Assembly: GCA_024305745.1 (NCBI GenBank)
Contig: JAHRBS010000002.1
Location: 2,418,001 to 2,482,000, forward strand
Direction: 5' to 3'
DNA: 64,000 bases
From: Polyporus tsugae
Taxonomy: Eukaryota > Basidiomycota > Agaricomycetes > Polyporales > Polyporaceae
The position numbers and the translations under genes are program-made. How positions within the stretch are numbered: the stretch's first letter is position 1; each line of letters begins with the position of its first letter. Shown in pieces: positions 33,734 through 47,153 of the stretch. The notes under the pieces were generated by a model. That model saw only the letters and a program-made list of their open reading frames with translations, ran no database searches and was not told the DNA's origin.

Positions 33734-35067
33734 ATTACCGGCGGGAGAGGCGTTGAGGATCTAGGAGCGGCGGGATGGCAGGTCGGACAGCCCGAGTGTG
33801 GGGGTGAGCAGGCAGCAACCCCGTCGAGGTCCTGCCGCCATATGTAGGCTACGAGCCATCCTCTTTCGAATTTGCTCGCCGCACCCACGCCGCCGCCGAG
33901 GATCCGGATGGACAGAGGGACACAGGCTTCTTCGAATCCGGCGCTCTCTTCTTGAAAGGCAGATGGCCCCTTTGGGCGTCGTTTCTTGACGTGGACGTGC
34001 TTCTCTATCATGATGAGCATGTAGCCCGGCCCCGAACGGGCTGCGGTGCAGCCCAGACGAACTTCCAGTTCGAAGTCGGAGGCGTGCGTCGGGTGGGTTT
34101 ACTATCGAGCACTGGTGCTGCTGCTGAAACTGCGCGACTTGGAGTAGGGAGAGTCCCTCATTGGAGGTTGGAAGGGTCGGTAACCGACTTACGTTCGCTG
34201 CGAGCATGTCAATCGACTGAACGAGCCGGCCGCTCGCAATTACGAAATCCCTATCCTTCGGCGCTGACTCTGTGGTTTCGTAGTCAGGTGGCATCAGCCG
34301 CAGCACTGCCTTGTTTGAACTTTGAAGCGCCGTATCATCGATGATACGACGCGCGTCGCAACTTGACACACTCTCCACTGGATTTACGTTCACCACAAAA
34401 TCAAACGGAGCACACCCTCAGCTGCAAAGCCCACAGAATGTCTTCAAAATACTGGGTACTCACCATCGGAAAACCGCAATGCAAGCTCCAGTCAGGCAGC
34501 GCTTAGAGGGTGCTCGGCCCTTGTTCTCTAAGATTCTCATGCACCCATGATGTCCGCCGTTCCGCTCGTTCCGATCGCAGATAAACCGGCCATCTAACGT
34601 CAACGCTGCGCGAAGAAGATCCACGTGATGCGCCGCCGTGATCGGTGTCTTCTCCCGACCAGACTTGGGGCCCGAGTTCGAACATTGGAGCGTCGTGAGT
34701 GGTCCGTTGGCAGCGCGCGCCGGGTGATGAGGGTAGGAAAAAACCAAATGCTCCTCGTGGTCTTGAACTGGTCCTGTCAATGTCAATGTCACCGTCGCAA
34801 AAGAATTGCTGTGCGCGAGCCTTGCTCAAAATATGTAAGTACTTAGTAACCCGATGATTGCACTTGACAGGAGGGGGCCGCGCTTCGCGACTGGGTGATT
34901 CAAGCGAGCTTCGTTGATCGACCGCTGTACAGTAACTGTAACTGTCCATATGGGTATCTGGCATTAGCACTCAGCGAACCATGGTCACGGACGAAGATGC
35001 GATCCGTGACGTACGTGCATACATATATTTACATCCGGCCCTTGTCCGGCTGGCCCCATACAAGCTC
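33734..35067 (-). other. Intergenic, possible unassigned minus-strand open frames
   Basis: About 1.3 kb. A minus-strand frame at 33761-34396 includes IASGRLVQSIDMLAAN followed by a good GTAAGT donor, and 33730-34020 includes MLIMIEKHVHVKKRRPKGP. They could be exons of a small unknown gene, but no start, stop or domain could be made consistent. Confidence 0.25.
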
Positions 35068-37341
35068 TTATATCGCTCCTCCCGAGACACTCGAATGGTC
35101 ATCCCCGGGGGACCCCAGATGCTCGTTCCTCTCCGCCTCCTTCTCGACCGTCCCCCTCCTCGTCATATCGTCCACGCACACACTAGTAACCCTGATCTCG
35201 ATCTCGGAGTGAGGCAGCTGAAGTCCGGGGGTCAACATCAAAAGGGGATCTGCAGTACTCCGGGAAGGGGGAAGGAAGGTTGTAATAGAGTTCGGGGGCA
35301 GAGCCGGAACGAACCTTCTTCGCTTCGCTCGGGCTCTCGACCGGGCTCGCCGAGAAGTTGGCAAAGTTGGGGGTGCGGTCGAGGCCGGTCATCTCGAGGA
35401 ACGTTGTCGGCCCCTTCGAGAGGTACTTGCGGCTGTTCAGGCTGGGTGACGGAGCGATCAGCGGGGCACGTCGGAGTGAGGTGCAACCTCGGACCGAGAG
35501 ATAGTACGTACAAGACGAGGACCGAATTAGAGTACACTGAGGACCGAAGAGGCGTCAGCGGTGGTGATTATCAAGATGGAAGACATGATCCACTCACACT
35601 TGATTGCGACGACAGTCACCGCGACGTAGAGGAGCTGTTGGGGTCGCACAAGGCACTGCTGGTGTGTCAGACACATGCGGCGGCGATCAAGACTGGAGTA
35701 CGCACTAGTACAAGACCGGGAATTGTGATGAGGCTATCGGAGTACTTTAGCAACGGAAGCGCATCCGGAGTAGCGCGTGCGAGGCATTTACCTAACGAGT
35801 GACGCTGGAAACTAAATTAGATCCAGTTCATGAAAGAGCACTGCAACGTGTGAACTTACTCGCAACGATCGCATACACGATAAGGGAGTGGATGGTTTCG
35901 TTTGTCCTAATAAATATCTACGTCAGTACCCATGAGCGGCCACAGCCGCCGTGTGGCACGTACCGTCTGATATGGGTGCGGGCACGGCCAAGTATCACCA
36001 CCAGCGTGCCGGTCATCGTGACATCTGTCAGAACGACCAGGGCCAGCGTCGCCGCGAAGAGATTCTACCCAAACGCATTAGCCATGCACACCAAATACTA
36101 CTCGTGACGGGGCGCGATGTACCGTGCTGAAGCTCCAATTGTTGGATTTCGTCCCGCGGATGCTGAGGCACAAGAGGGGGTTTAGGCATTGTGCGGCGAT
36201 CAAAGCTAACACACGTACCTCTCGACGCAAGATGCTGCGACGGTGTTCTGTTAGATGCCCATACTTGGGTAGAGTGGCAGTTGCTCACCAATGATCAAGG
36301 CTGTGCGCGCGAAGCATGGTGAGCAGACCTGCACAGTATACAAAGATACATAACGCCACATACCCATCGTCCCCATCATCAACACCCCCTGTTCATTGGG
36401 TGAGACGTATTCCCTATTAGAAAAGAAGGGTTACTCACCACCAGGGCAATTATCAAGTAGTATTGTTTGTTGACTGCCAATGGGCTAAGTATACGCAAGA
36501 AAGCAGCAGTGACTGACGATCAAGACCCACAAAGATAGATGCGCCTGGCATAAAACCTGACGATCCGCAGTCAGTCAGACGGAACCATTTTGCATCGAAT
36601 GGGAAAAATGCCTACCCTTGAACCAGAACGATAACGACACCCTGCTCCTCGTATCAATATCACGAAACATCGCCACGGGGAGGGAGGTGTGCTCACGGTG
36701 ACAAGGGGAAGCGCCTGCCGGATAGTGTCGACGATGGAGATCCTTTCAGCTCGCGGCATATGGTTAATTCCGAACAAGAGCGCACCTGCAACGACCTTTG
36801 AGGGGCGACGGGACGGCCATAAGGATCGCATGAGACACTCGGAGCCACGGGGGAGAACGTACCAAACGCTACCAGCGAGGGCCGCAGGATTATCATAGTT
36901 GGAAACGAGGGCGTAGTAGCTAGAAGCAAGGTCAAACGCCAAGTTCGGTGAACGGTCCAACAGCCGACGTACCAGACATGGGTCATCAAAAACGAGTGGA
37001 TAAACTCCGAGACACTAAAAATACGAAGGCCTCAGCAGGGCGCGAGTCTGAGAAACTGGTGGGGCGTACAGTATCGCGACAACCTAAATTATCCAGGGAC
37101 AAGAATCTGAGCGTGGAGCGTCATGCGGGAGTGCGAACGGTACTCACAAGGACTTTTAAGAGATAGACATCTTTAGGGTATGAGCGGAAGTACACGTAGG
37201 TCTGATGGACAGCTATTCCAAACAAACTGGATACACGTCAGCGCGGCGTTCACCGATGGGGGTGGAGGAGAACGGAACATACACGAGCGAGACAAAGGTG
37301 CTGATCAAGAGCGCGCCAAAGGTAGTATCGAGCGAGGACAT
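35068..37341 (-). CDS. DUF6534-like multi-pass membrane protein, copy 7
   Basis: Start at 37341 with a very short N-terminus: M-S-S then LDTTFGALLISTFVSL. Then LFGIAVHQTYVYFRSYPKDV (about 37147-37228), SEFIHSFLMTHVW, YYALVSNYDNPAALAGSVW (about 36872-36928), LALVVLTDVTMTGTLVVILG followed by RARTHIRR (about 35965-36065), TNETIHSLIVYAIVA, and YSNSVLVL (about 35516-35540). The tail exon starts LNSRKYLSKGPTTFLEM (about 35300-35445). An intron of about 125 nt precedes the last exon, which opens LPHSEIEIRVTSVCVDDMT and stops at 35068. The EIEIRV(T) strand near the C-terminus recurs in the family tails. RARTHI replaces the common SRTGF. A weak TATATG lies about 55 bp upstream of the ATG. Confidence 0.77.
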
Positions 37342-39239
37342 GTTGAGCGAGGCGAGGGCTCCAGTGGTATGAAGTCGGAAGATCGCCATCCATGCCCGAG
37401 GATCATATAGCGACCCGCCATGCGGCCGACGTCATGCTTCGTACAGCAGCCGCTTGTTTGGGTTCTTGCGCGGGGATAGCGAGCTCGGGCGACGTCTTCC
37501 CGAATGCAGGTTAATGTCGGCTCCAGGTGCGGGGAATGGCCAGAGAAGACCCGGGGAGAAGGAGAAGAGCAGTGGCGAAGTCTTTGCGCCGATTCGCGAA
37601 GCTCGACGGTATTCGAGGTGGTCCAGGGTGGTCCTCCGCAGGTGCGAGCTTCTCCCAGGTGCCACTTTGATGGCAAACGTTGCAACTTCGGGCCACGCAG
37701 TCCTCTCTAGGCAACCTCGGAGTACGTGTGCCGGGCCGCTTCGGGGGATTCCAGGCCACAGACGCGAAACGAAGGCGAGCCCTCGTGAACCTTTGGAACT
37801 CAGAGACGCGTAAGAACCTCTAGATAGCGCCGCCGTGTGGAAGCACTTACCCAGGGGGGTGCCACCGCGCTTCTTGCTCTGGCAATTGACATGCCATCCA
37901 GAGGCATCGGTGAATGGAAGAGAGAGAAATACAGCCAAACTTCAAGGAGGATGATAAAATTATCATCGCCACAGTGGATCATACGCCACAAAGCCTTCAG
38001 GGCGAAAGTGTTCATTCGATAGGCGAAGGATAAGCTACACCACTGCCGACTGAACGAGCCAGCTGATAGCCCCACGCTCCTAAATCCAGGAACGGTGGCC
38101 AAGATGGTCCGAGAGGACTTCGGTGGAAGAGCGGGCCGAGGGCAGGGTTTGAGTTGAGAAGTCGACCGGCGCCGGGCGTCGGAATTGGGCGCAGATTTCC
38201 TGCCTACCAAACTCCCGCACGACCCTAGGCTAAACTGTTTTCTACGCCTTGGTAACCTGTGTTTCGTGAGGGTTGCTGTCAGTGTCCGGAAACGGGTGCG
38301 ATCATCATCATGTTTAAACTCACGCGTGAAGGCCGCGTGTTACTGATCACGCAGAAACAATACAATGCTGGCGCCGCAGTTCATAACGAGATCATAGAAC
38401 CCGCGTTGCCGATGTAGTCCTCTGTGAAGAGACAAAGCACGATATGAATTGGGGTCGTATATGGTCGTCTTGACGCGCATCGTGGCGCGCTCTCTGCGAG
38501 ACGAAGACGAATACTGGACTTCGATCTGTGGTGATACCAGAAATGCCTTCGAACGGTGAAGATATTGTGATCACAGAAATGCCTTCAGATGGTGGATAGA
38601 GTACTCACAGGGCTCATTCCGTACACCACATGCTACGGTTCTGGTTGAAGCCAATCCTGACGTTCCTCCAAGGGTCCACATATTCCAGAAAACAATACAA
38701 CGACCGAGTTTGTATTGTCGCGAGGCCTCGCCATCAAAGGGCTACAATTGCTTGCAAGACGGGCCCCACTACTTGGGGAGCCCTGCTACTGGAGAACTGA
38801 AGATATTTGGATGTCACCAGGAGAGCGCTGACATTGCCGTGAAAGTACTTACCACTCTATGTCCGCATACATCCAGCTCTGAGATCTGCGCCCACGAGCG
38901 AGTGGAGTCAACGTTGCAGTCGAGAACAAGTTCCGACGCAATCATCGGGACTCTCCACTGCCGACTCCTCGAGGAATCCACGTGGCGCGTGCAGATTTAA
39001 GGCGCTTAAATTGCTAGCTACTTTGGAAAGTCTGTATGCTCCGACTGGAACAACTTCACAGACGCGACAAACCCTCATGATAAGAAACGTGCATTACAGT
39101 ACACAGACAATGCTACAGAGATAAGCTCGATACACAGACCGTCAGCCGCGCCAACCCTCAAACGTACCCCCGCAACCCGGCCTCCAGCTTCACCCCACCC
39201 CCGCCCCCTCTCCTCCGGCCTCCGAAAGTTGGACCATGG
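37342..39239. other. Intergenic between DUF6534-like copies 7 and 8
   Basis: About 1.9 kb. A minus-strand frame at 37432-37938 is Pro/Ser/Arg-rich without a known domain. An imperfect direct repeat (unit beginning CAGAAATGCCTTC) occurs near 38.53-38.60 kb. No gene supported. Confidence 0.35.
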
Positions 39240-41473
39240 TCAAACACCCCATCGTTCGGGGTTTCGCATCTTCGCGTCCACGCTCTCCGAGTCCCCGCCA
39301 ACCCCCACATCCTCCCTTCCCGCCGTCCCCGCCATCTGGATCCTCACCATCGCGTACGACGACGCGGGCGACACCTACAGTAAGTCCGTTCAAGTTGGCC
39401 GCACGAGACCGGGTCAGAACACAAAACTTTAACGGACGGGAAACCCGGCAAACAAGCGATAAGGGAACCAGGGTTCTCACCGAGTCGGACGAGGCCTGGG
39501 CCGCGCCCGCGCTCGCGTTCGTGAGCCCCGAGCGGTTCAAGGTGCGCCGCGGCGTGTAGTTCGAGCTCGAGCTGCCTTCGATGTGGCCCGTGAGCGTGAG
39601 CGCCTGGCGGCAGTTGAGCACCGCCAGCACCGAGTTCGAGTACACTGTAATAATGATTCCGGTCGTGAGTCTCCTTCCGCCAACGGGTGCAGTGTGGGCA
39701 TGGAGGCCAAGGACGCGCCTTTCGTCGCTGGCATGGCGATTGCGAAGTACACGAAGGTTTGAGGAAGGGCGATGGACTGTGGTTCTAGAGTCAGGCCTGG
39801 ATCCCCCTCCCTTCCGGCGAAGCGAAGACGCAGATTAGCGGACACGCACACACACGAACGCTGGGACTGTCAGGGCGCTGGGGACGGAAAGTCAGACGAG
39901 ATTCATGGAAAGGCATGGGCGCGACGACGTACGTGTTCAGGCCGGCTACGCGCGCATACAGTCAGCTCTCGCGCGCACTGGTAACCCCCTTACAAACCGA
40001 ATAACGCACTAGCGATGACTGCATACAGCGACAGGGTGTCCAGAACGGTGTTAGTCCTGCATAAATGCGTCCAATGAGAGCGATGTAGGACCCTGAAATG
40101 AGATGGAAGCTCACCTTTCGAAGCGGGTGTAGCTATTCCGCAGGATGAACACGAGTGTGCCTGTCAATATGAGATCGGTTGAGGCGGCGACTGCGAAGAG
40201 CGTCGTATCGATCCACTGCATCAAGGGATGAATGTACGCGAACACGGGGGATGATAGAGGTACCCACGATGTGGCCGCTCAGCCCTTCGAACGTATCATT
40301 GCTGAAGCTAAGGATGTTCTCAATGGAAGCCGGAGCTTAGTGTGGGTATGTGCGCTCACCTTTCAACAGTGGCAACTGTGCGGATATAGGTGCGAGATGT
40401 TAGCGCCAGGTGCACCCGTGCGAGTCCAGAAGCTTCAGGACTCTCACAGATAATGAATCCGAGCTCGACGAACATTAGGATAACCTGAGCCGCGTAGCAT
40501 GAGCGGAAATCTAATAGTATACAACAGGAAGCACGTACAACGAGTAGCACAATAGGAAGGTAGCGTCGATCAACTACCGGGGGAGGGTACATTGGGCACA
40601 TGGATGCACTCCGGTTGTGCCAAAGACATACCTAGATAAATGCGCCGAACATAGAAGCTAGGGGATGGCTGTTGAATGCATAGAAGTACCGGTGTATGCG
40701 CAAGTGAAGGGTACCTCTGGGTGAGGAGAACGGTAACTCCCTACAGTGCGTTGAGAAATGACTCTCCGTTCAGCGGCAGGGGAGAGACTCACTGTCGACA
40801 GGGGAAGCGCCTATTCCAAGTAAATCCGAGCATCAAGCAGAGGCTTCATTAAATACTGGGGTGTATGCTCACCTGAATGGACCTGCAGCGGGTGCGAGTC
40901 GGTAGGTTGTGGAGGTGAAGCGGTTTACCCAACCGGACCACTTACCATGTACTCACGAGGAACGCTAATGGATTAAAGTAATTGACGACGAAGTAATAGT
41001 AACTTTGCTTGCGTCAGGTACGCTCGCAGGTAAAATAGCACGCGTGCGGTACGTACCACATGTGCATAAGTGTCGCCGAATGGAATGTGTCCGCTGCACT
41101 GCGTGACGGAATTAGCTCACGATGACGTTGGTGCTAGAACGATGTGCCTCACAAAATGGCGGCCACCTGGAGGGTTGGTATATCAGCGCCGATATGTGAA
41201 CGAGATGCTCCAGTACTGACCAAGATCTTGAAGAAGGGTATGTCCCCTTGATACATGCGAAAGTACCAGAATGTCTGGTGAGCAGTCAACCCATATAGCC
41301 TATAGGGAAACGTCAGCACGGTATCGACCTGAAAGCCAACGTACTTACATGAGCGAGACAAATGTGCTGAGCATGATAGCACCGAAAGTACTCCCAAGCG
41401 AGGGGGTTCCTGCAAGCGGAAGCCCCGTGGGTAGTGCGGTCGGATCTTGGGGTTGAAACTGTGAGGGATCCAT
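39240..41473 (-). CDS. DUF6534-like multi-pass membrane protein, copy 8
   Basis: Start at 41473; exon 1 carries SLGSTFGAIMLSTFVSLM after a Pro/Gln-rich N-terminus. Then LYGLTAHQTFWYFRMYQGDI followed by PFFKIL (about 41219-41300), DTFHSATLMHMW, YYYFVVNYFNPLAFL (about 40960-41008), LFAVAASTDLILTGTLVFIL (about 40130-40215), TNTVLDTLSLYAVIA, and LPQTFVYFAIAMPATK. Next comes one exon in which YSNSVLAV runs straight into LNCRQALTLTG, so the intron found here in most paralogues is absent. After one more intron the tail (SYAMVRIQMAGTAGRED) stops at 39240. It is most like copies 7 and 13 in the N-terminal STFVSL motif. It is divergent from copy 9 across 2.2 kb. Confidence 0.77.
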
Positions 41474-41517
41474 GGAGCTTGAGTTGGTCGGGTCGAAGCA
41501 GATGGAGTACGCACCTC

Positions 41518-41526
41518 ACTTATAGC
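41518..41526 (-). promoter_or_regulatory. TATA-like box of DUF6534-like copy 8
   Basis: CTATAAGTG on the minus strand about 45 bp upstream of the ATG at 41473. Confidence 0.4.
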
Positions 41527-43629
41527 CCGTGCCAAGTGATTCCTGGACCAAGATGCGGTCCTAACTTCTATGCTAGGATCCAGAACCCGCCGCGGGAGAA
41601 CAATCGCCGCGCGATCTGGGAAGTGTTCGTTTCTCTCTCCTTCCTCGAGGCGAACAACAGCTCAACTCTGACCGCGCATACGTCCTGTGAAACGCATGTA
41701 TATCGTCGTATCGTCACGCAACTGAAAACTTCCCGTCGCATAGCACAGCACATTTACATCGCATATGGCCAAGAACAATCCGTGGTGCGCCGACAGCATA
41801 TCGACACGAAGCTCGGGTCGAGCAGTGTGGTGCGCCACGAAGCTTCTTTGTCGATCCATCTCACGACCTGCGACGCCTAATGAGACCGCGCCCAACGTCG
41901 GTCTCGAGGGGTGAGGATCCACTTACCACACATGGAGATGTAACCGCCTGAGAACGACATTGCCTCGAGAAGGACGCGCTTCGGATGATTCATGCGTCGG
42001 GATTACGGCAATCATCCATGGGGTTCATGGTGGACTCGGGTCGGAAGCGGGTTCGCCCTTTCCTATGTGTGCATGGTCTGTCTTCGCATGCGACGTAGCC
42101 TTGTAGTCGTAAGTAGGTAACCGCCGGCAACGTGGCGGGAGCACGACTCAGACGAAACGTCGGACTTACATAGCAGTGCTGTGCTGGGAGCGATTCCTCG
42201 TCATGTCGACGCTTGTCCAGGGGCTGCGGCGCCAGGGATAGGAATTGCCAGTCACGGTGGACAAGAATCAAAGGCAAGCTGTGGCAATGAGAAAGTGGCG
42301 TGTCAGTGCACTGCGGAGGTGTTCAGAGAAGATGCCGGACAACGTCGGCGAGCCGCGGAAATGCAGTCAAGCGTTTCGGTCCCAGCCCTGGCAGTGGGCA
42401 GCATATCGTCAGTGCAGACCGTTGCTCTGGATCTCGTTGGCCAGATATGTAACCATACATATAAGTCAAAGTCAAAGTAGAGAGAGAGCGGCCGCGCTGT
42501 GGCCATGGCCGTCGTCGACGTCGTTCTGAGCAGGCTGGGTTGTCGAAGCGCCTGCGTGTGGCACCTGCCCTAAATCGCAAGCGCCAAAGGCGGCCTCAGG
42601 CCTCAGCCTCGGTCCCCCAGCCACAACCTCTTTCAATGCTTGCTCGACATAGACATAGCTACCTCACTGTTCTGGTCCTTGCCTACGAATATGATGCACT
42701 AGGGGACCCCCTTATTCGCCTTTAAATATACAAGCCTTCAACCTTTAACTTCAGTCCTCGCTTGCCCCGCATTCCCGACGCGTGGAGCTTTCCATGCTAT
42801 ACTCAACTTGTTCAAACCACAGTCCAACAAGATTCAAATATTCATCTTTGGTAAGCAGGACAATGTCTTCCTTTTGACCAGTCGTAACGCGTAGGGTCGT
42901 GCTTTTTCTTTTCTTGGACTGCATTACATCCGATCGGACGGCTGGGATACTAAGGGTCCACCTTTCCACGCTCGGACGAAGCTCGGCACGCATGGTGCGA
43001 GTTAAGTATCGTCTATAGAAAGCAATTGAACTGAACATTATTATAGCCCAGCACTGGCGGCCAAAGGATCCTGGCGAGTCAGCTCTCGAGCTACACAGGC
43101 CACATGTCGTTGCGCGGAGCGCGAAAACGAATCGGAAAGTGCCCAGAAGGCGAGCCTTGAAGCTAGGGGCCAAGCGATATAAACACTCACCTGGTATCTA
43201 CTACAGCATCATCTGGGGAGGCGGTGACCTTATTACTTCCACCACACATCGTACTCCCGAACAAGAGCGAACTTTGTGAGGAGTTCTTTGCGACGTGGAA
43301 ACCATCCCGGCTCCCGACCGTACATTTTCTCCCACCTCTGTCCAGAATAGACGTCCAACAGGAGAGGCGAGCTCGTGGCCTGAGACCTCGCTTTCATTCA
43401 CTGCCCACTCCCCACCGTCGCCAGTTCATCTGTCTAGACGTCTGTCACGGCCAAATCCATGGGACGACCGTCCAGCGACGCGGGCGCTGGCACGACTGCG
43501 GTTTTACGATAATCACCCTCCTCGACGTGCTTCTCGCAACCCCACGAAGCCCGACGCCTAGATATTCTCAGGTTTGGGTTTGATGACGCTGCACGGTCCC
43601 GTGGGCACTGGGACCCGCTCTCAGTAGTG
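41527..43629. other. Intergenic between divergent DUF6534-like copies 8 and 9
   Basis: About 2.1 kb. Minus-strand open frames at 42751-43173 and 43201-43401 (the first ends WFEQVEYSMESSTRREC) may be parts of a small unknown gene, joined through a GTGAGT donor at about 43190. Domain and start are not clear, so no gene is called. Confidence 0.3.
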
Positions 43630-43638
43630 CATAAAAAG
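43630..43638 (+). promoter_or_regulatory. TATA-like box of DUF6534-like copy 9
   Basis: CATAAAAAG about 65 bp upstream of the ATG at 43700. Confidence 0.4.
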
Positions 43639-43699
43639 CTGAGGCTACCCGTTGCGAACTCCCCCCTCTCTATTTAAGCTCTTGGGCGCACAAGCACGC

Positions 43700-46024
43700 A
43701 TGGTAGACATCTCTTCCGCTTCTGTCACTGACACGTATGGCGCCTTTCTTATCGGGACTTACTGTGCCCTCATGTGCGTCGTCCCCCATCTTTTGAAGCG
43801 GAGTGCATCTCCTAAGGCTAATCTGTGGTCATTACAGGTTGTACGGACTGGTGCTCCACCAGTCCTACCATTACTACCGGGTGTATACTACGGATGCGCG
43901 GTGGATCAAAGCTCTGGTGAGTTCTCAATCCGCGTGTGCGCCATACTTGGATGCGGAAGCAGTCCGCTCACTGCCGCAAATCAAGGTCACCATCACGCTG
44001 TAGGTGCCGCTTCTCGTGATTGAGAAGCGCATATATCGACTCTGCTGTAGGGTACTAGAGACGGTGGTCACCGGGCTTAACATCAACGCAGGGTGAGCTA
44101 ACCCTATTGACACTGGGTCTCGGCGCGCTCACATATTCATATTCGTGCATACAACCTAGTTACAACTACCTGGTAACGAACTACTCGAATCCCGACTTGG
44201 AGCGTCCCTTGTATTGGTGCGTATCTGCGTACATTATGTGGTTCATGCGACACATCGAGCTGATGCTTGTGTTGCCGAATATTAGGTCACTGAAGGCATG
44301 TATCTACTCTCGTGAGCAGACGAGACTACACTGAGATACTTCCCGGTTCAAGCTCTTAGCGTTCTTTCCGGTGAGCAGCTCTCGTGATACTCCCGGGATG
44401 TCACTAAACACGCGCGGTCTGCCAGGCCGTTGTTGCACTTACATGTCAAACGTAGGCCTCCCGTATCCCGTAGTCATCGAGGAGCCAGGCGACTCACGTT
44501 CGACTGCTTTAGTTTCTTCGCTCGACGAGTTTGGTTAAGTGCGCATATAGTCACCCGCTCTTTCCTTTCGACCGACTAAATGCATTCCAGTTGGCCGCAG
44601 GTACAGGCCGATCGTGTACTGCTCGGTGCGTCATGCGATAGTGTGGAAGGCAGAAGATTGGTACACGTCTAACATGCCTTTAGGTTGTTCTAATGTTTGC
44701 CGAGTTTGGTGAGCTGGCACTCCCAACCGATGTATATCGTTGCTGCTGACCGCAACGCGATGCATACGCACAGCTCTCCCAGCTGGTACGTCTTCTACGT
44801 CGATCCCAAAGCCCCAATACCTAATGCAGCCCACTTCTTCTCATTAGCATGTACGATCAAAATGTACGTCTTCTCTTCCCTACAGCGTCTAGCATAACTC
44901 ACTCATTTCCCCAGATTTCAAGCCCACAACATCACCGAGGCGCTCAAATTTTCGGTCTGTGTCTTGTTTGTGCTGACCCGCGTGATGCTCACCATAATAC
45001 CCTTCATTAGTATCTCGTCTCTGCGAGGAACGGAGCAGCAACCGTCGCAGACAGTTTCATGACGGCGGTTCTCATATACTCCCTCCGCCGGAGCAGAACG
45101 GGAATCAAGCGGTATGTCCTTGACTCGCTTGCCGTTCGTGTTCGTCGCTCATGATAACGTTGATGTACAGGACCGACTCGATGATCAACGTTCTCGTCTT
45201 GTACGCGATTAACACAGGTATGTTTCTGGGGGAAGGTATCATCCGACGTCGTGCTAACGACACGCTGCCGTAGGATTGCTCATTAGGTAATTTGGGCCGG
45301 GAATGAAGACTTCGCTATCTCCGTTGACCTTGCAAGCCGTTTAGCGCGTTCAACGTTCTATGCCTCGTCTTTGTGAGTATCTCCGGATACATACGAGGTC
45401 TTTCCCTATCCACGTTAGGTGACACGATCCTCCAGGGCTTCATATTCCCCCAAAGTTTCACGTACATCGCCGTAGACCTCGTGGCGAGTCGCCGTGCGTG
45501 TCTCATTCTCTCTCTCGCTCATATCCGGACCAAAAACTAAATCCATTTCGCGCAGTATATGCGAACTCCCTTCTCGCCGCGTAAGTTATCTGGAAACACT
45601 GCAGCGCGAGGATGCCCAGACTCACCAATATCGAACACACCAGCCTGACTTCCCGCAAGCTGATCGCGGAGACAAGCCACGTCCACACGGAGGCCGACGG
45701 CCCATTCGGGACGGTGTACGCCACCCCCGGCCCTGAATCCACCGCACTCCAAACGCACAGTGTGCGGGCCGCACCCAACGAAGGGTGGGAGCTGCGCCAG
45801 CTGCAGGTGGGTCTGCGAGTCCGTCCGTCTGTCTGGGCGATACTCTGAACTCTGAACATTCTCTCTCACTCCACGCCTCGTGCTCGCAGATGGAAGGGAC
45901 GCAGAACTTCCAGTCGCAGTCACCCCATCCCGCGGACATGCTATGTCTTTCCTCCCCGGCCAGGACCAGCGATGAGATGGCGGACGACAAACCGACGAAG
46001 ATCGTGTTTCTACACGCCATGTAG
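43700..46024 (+). CDS. DUF6534-like multi-pass membrane protein, copy 9
   Basis: Plus strand. Exon 1 43700-43773 (SVTDTYGAFLIGTYCALM), exon 2 43838-43916 (LYGLVLHQSYHYYRVYTTDA), then VTITL, LETVVTGLNINA, YNYLVTNYSNPDLERPLYW (about 44155-44220), FFARRVW (about 44513-44531), RRYRPIVYCS, VVLMFAEFG, AHNITEALKFS, YLVSARNGAATVADSFMTAV then LIYSLRRSRTGIKR (about 45012-45113), TDSMINVLVLYAINT, GLLI, AFNVLCLVF, FPQSFTYIAVDLVASR (about 45440-45492), YANSLLAA, and tail LTSRKLIAETSHVHTEADG. The last exon begins MEGTQNFQSQSPHP and ends HAM-stop at 46024. Nearly every exon expected from the paralogues is found in frame, so it is probably functional. Closest relative is copy 10, which lies tail-to-tail with it. 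Confidence 0.82.
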
Positions 46025-47153
46025 TTGTACTGTAATATTGGGCCACATTTCTAGCGATGCTATCTGTTTGGAGCATTCGGAAGGCGCGTCGCGGCGACGG
46101 CTTATGTCTGCACGATAGACAATCGTGTAGGAGAAAGTCGGGTGACACGCCTCCGTCCGGCTGCTGTCGTGACCTCCATGGGCTGGAGTCACTCTTCTTT
46201 GGTGGTGGTCGCAGCACCTTGACGCACAGGATCCCGAAGACCGCACCGACGTTCAAGAGGTGTGGTTCCGAGCTGGTAGTCGCTGTGGTATGTTGGCCAC
46301 GCCTTGGAGGGTCTCGGTGAGCTTACTTTTGACCCTCATAGACATCGGAGGCTGCCCTATTCCCAATAACACACCTCACACTCTCGGACGCATCCCCCTC
46401 CGCTGGATGGTTCGCAAACGCTTCCGGATGAACACCGGCATCCAGTTCCAGGCGGAGCGGTTGCCCTCACTACTGCCATTTGAATTTCAATAGTGTTTCC
46501 CCTCGACGGCCAGCGGTGAGCGAGACCACGATGTGTTTTCTCCCATGCATGATCGATGCACTGTCTACTCACCTTTGTGGTAGTACTGGAGCTCAACTGA
46601 ATGTAGCGACGTATTTCGATAGATCCAGACCTGAGGAGGAGGAGGATGGCTCGGAGAAGACTGCATGTCAGGTGAGATTGTGATGCATTTAGACGTGCTG
46701 CCGCCCACCAACACGTACATGAATGACAGTGCCTCGTGGTTTGTTCATTCTCGAGCATCATGCATCACTCCTGGTTCTACGTCCACCGGAGTGTGTGCAC
46801 TCGTAAGCAGGCCAAACCTCTGCGAGAGGAGCGATTATAGTAACCGAACGCGCCCAATGACGGCGAGCCTGTCCGAATCAACTGTGTCCTGCATGATCTC
46901 GGGTCGCATGCCACCCTGACCTCGAGAACGCCTACCGACCTACTCCGTTTTACACACAGCGTCGTCTGGGACACTGCCGACTCGGAGGCGGTCATCCATG
47001 TCGTTCCGGCCTCTCGTCGGAGTCCGGGTGATACATACGATAAAGATTAGCAATCGCGACTATCCACCGGCCGCCAGCGAACAATGCGGTCACGCGAACA
47101 GGTCCTTAGATATCGATATAGACGGCTTTCCGGCCCCATACCCGTCAGCAACG
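46025..47153. other. Intergenic between convergent DUF6534-like copies 9 and 10
   Basis: About 1.1 kb. No motif-bearing frame on either strand. Confidence 0.4.

Noticed and set aside
33761..34396. Minus-strand frame of 211 codons upstream of DUF6534-like copy 6
   Set aside because: Part of it looks coding and ends at a good donor, but no consistent gene model or domain could be built.
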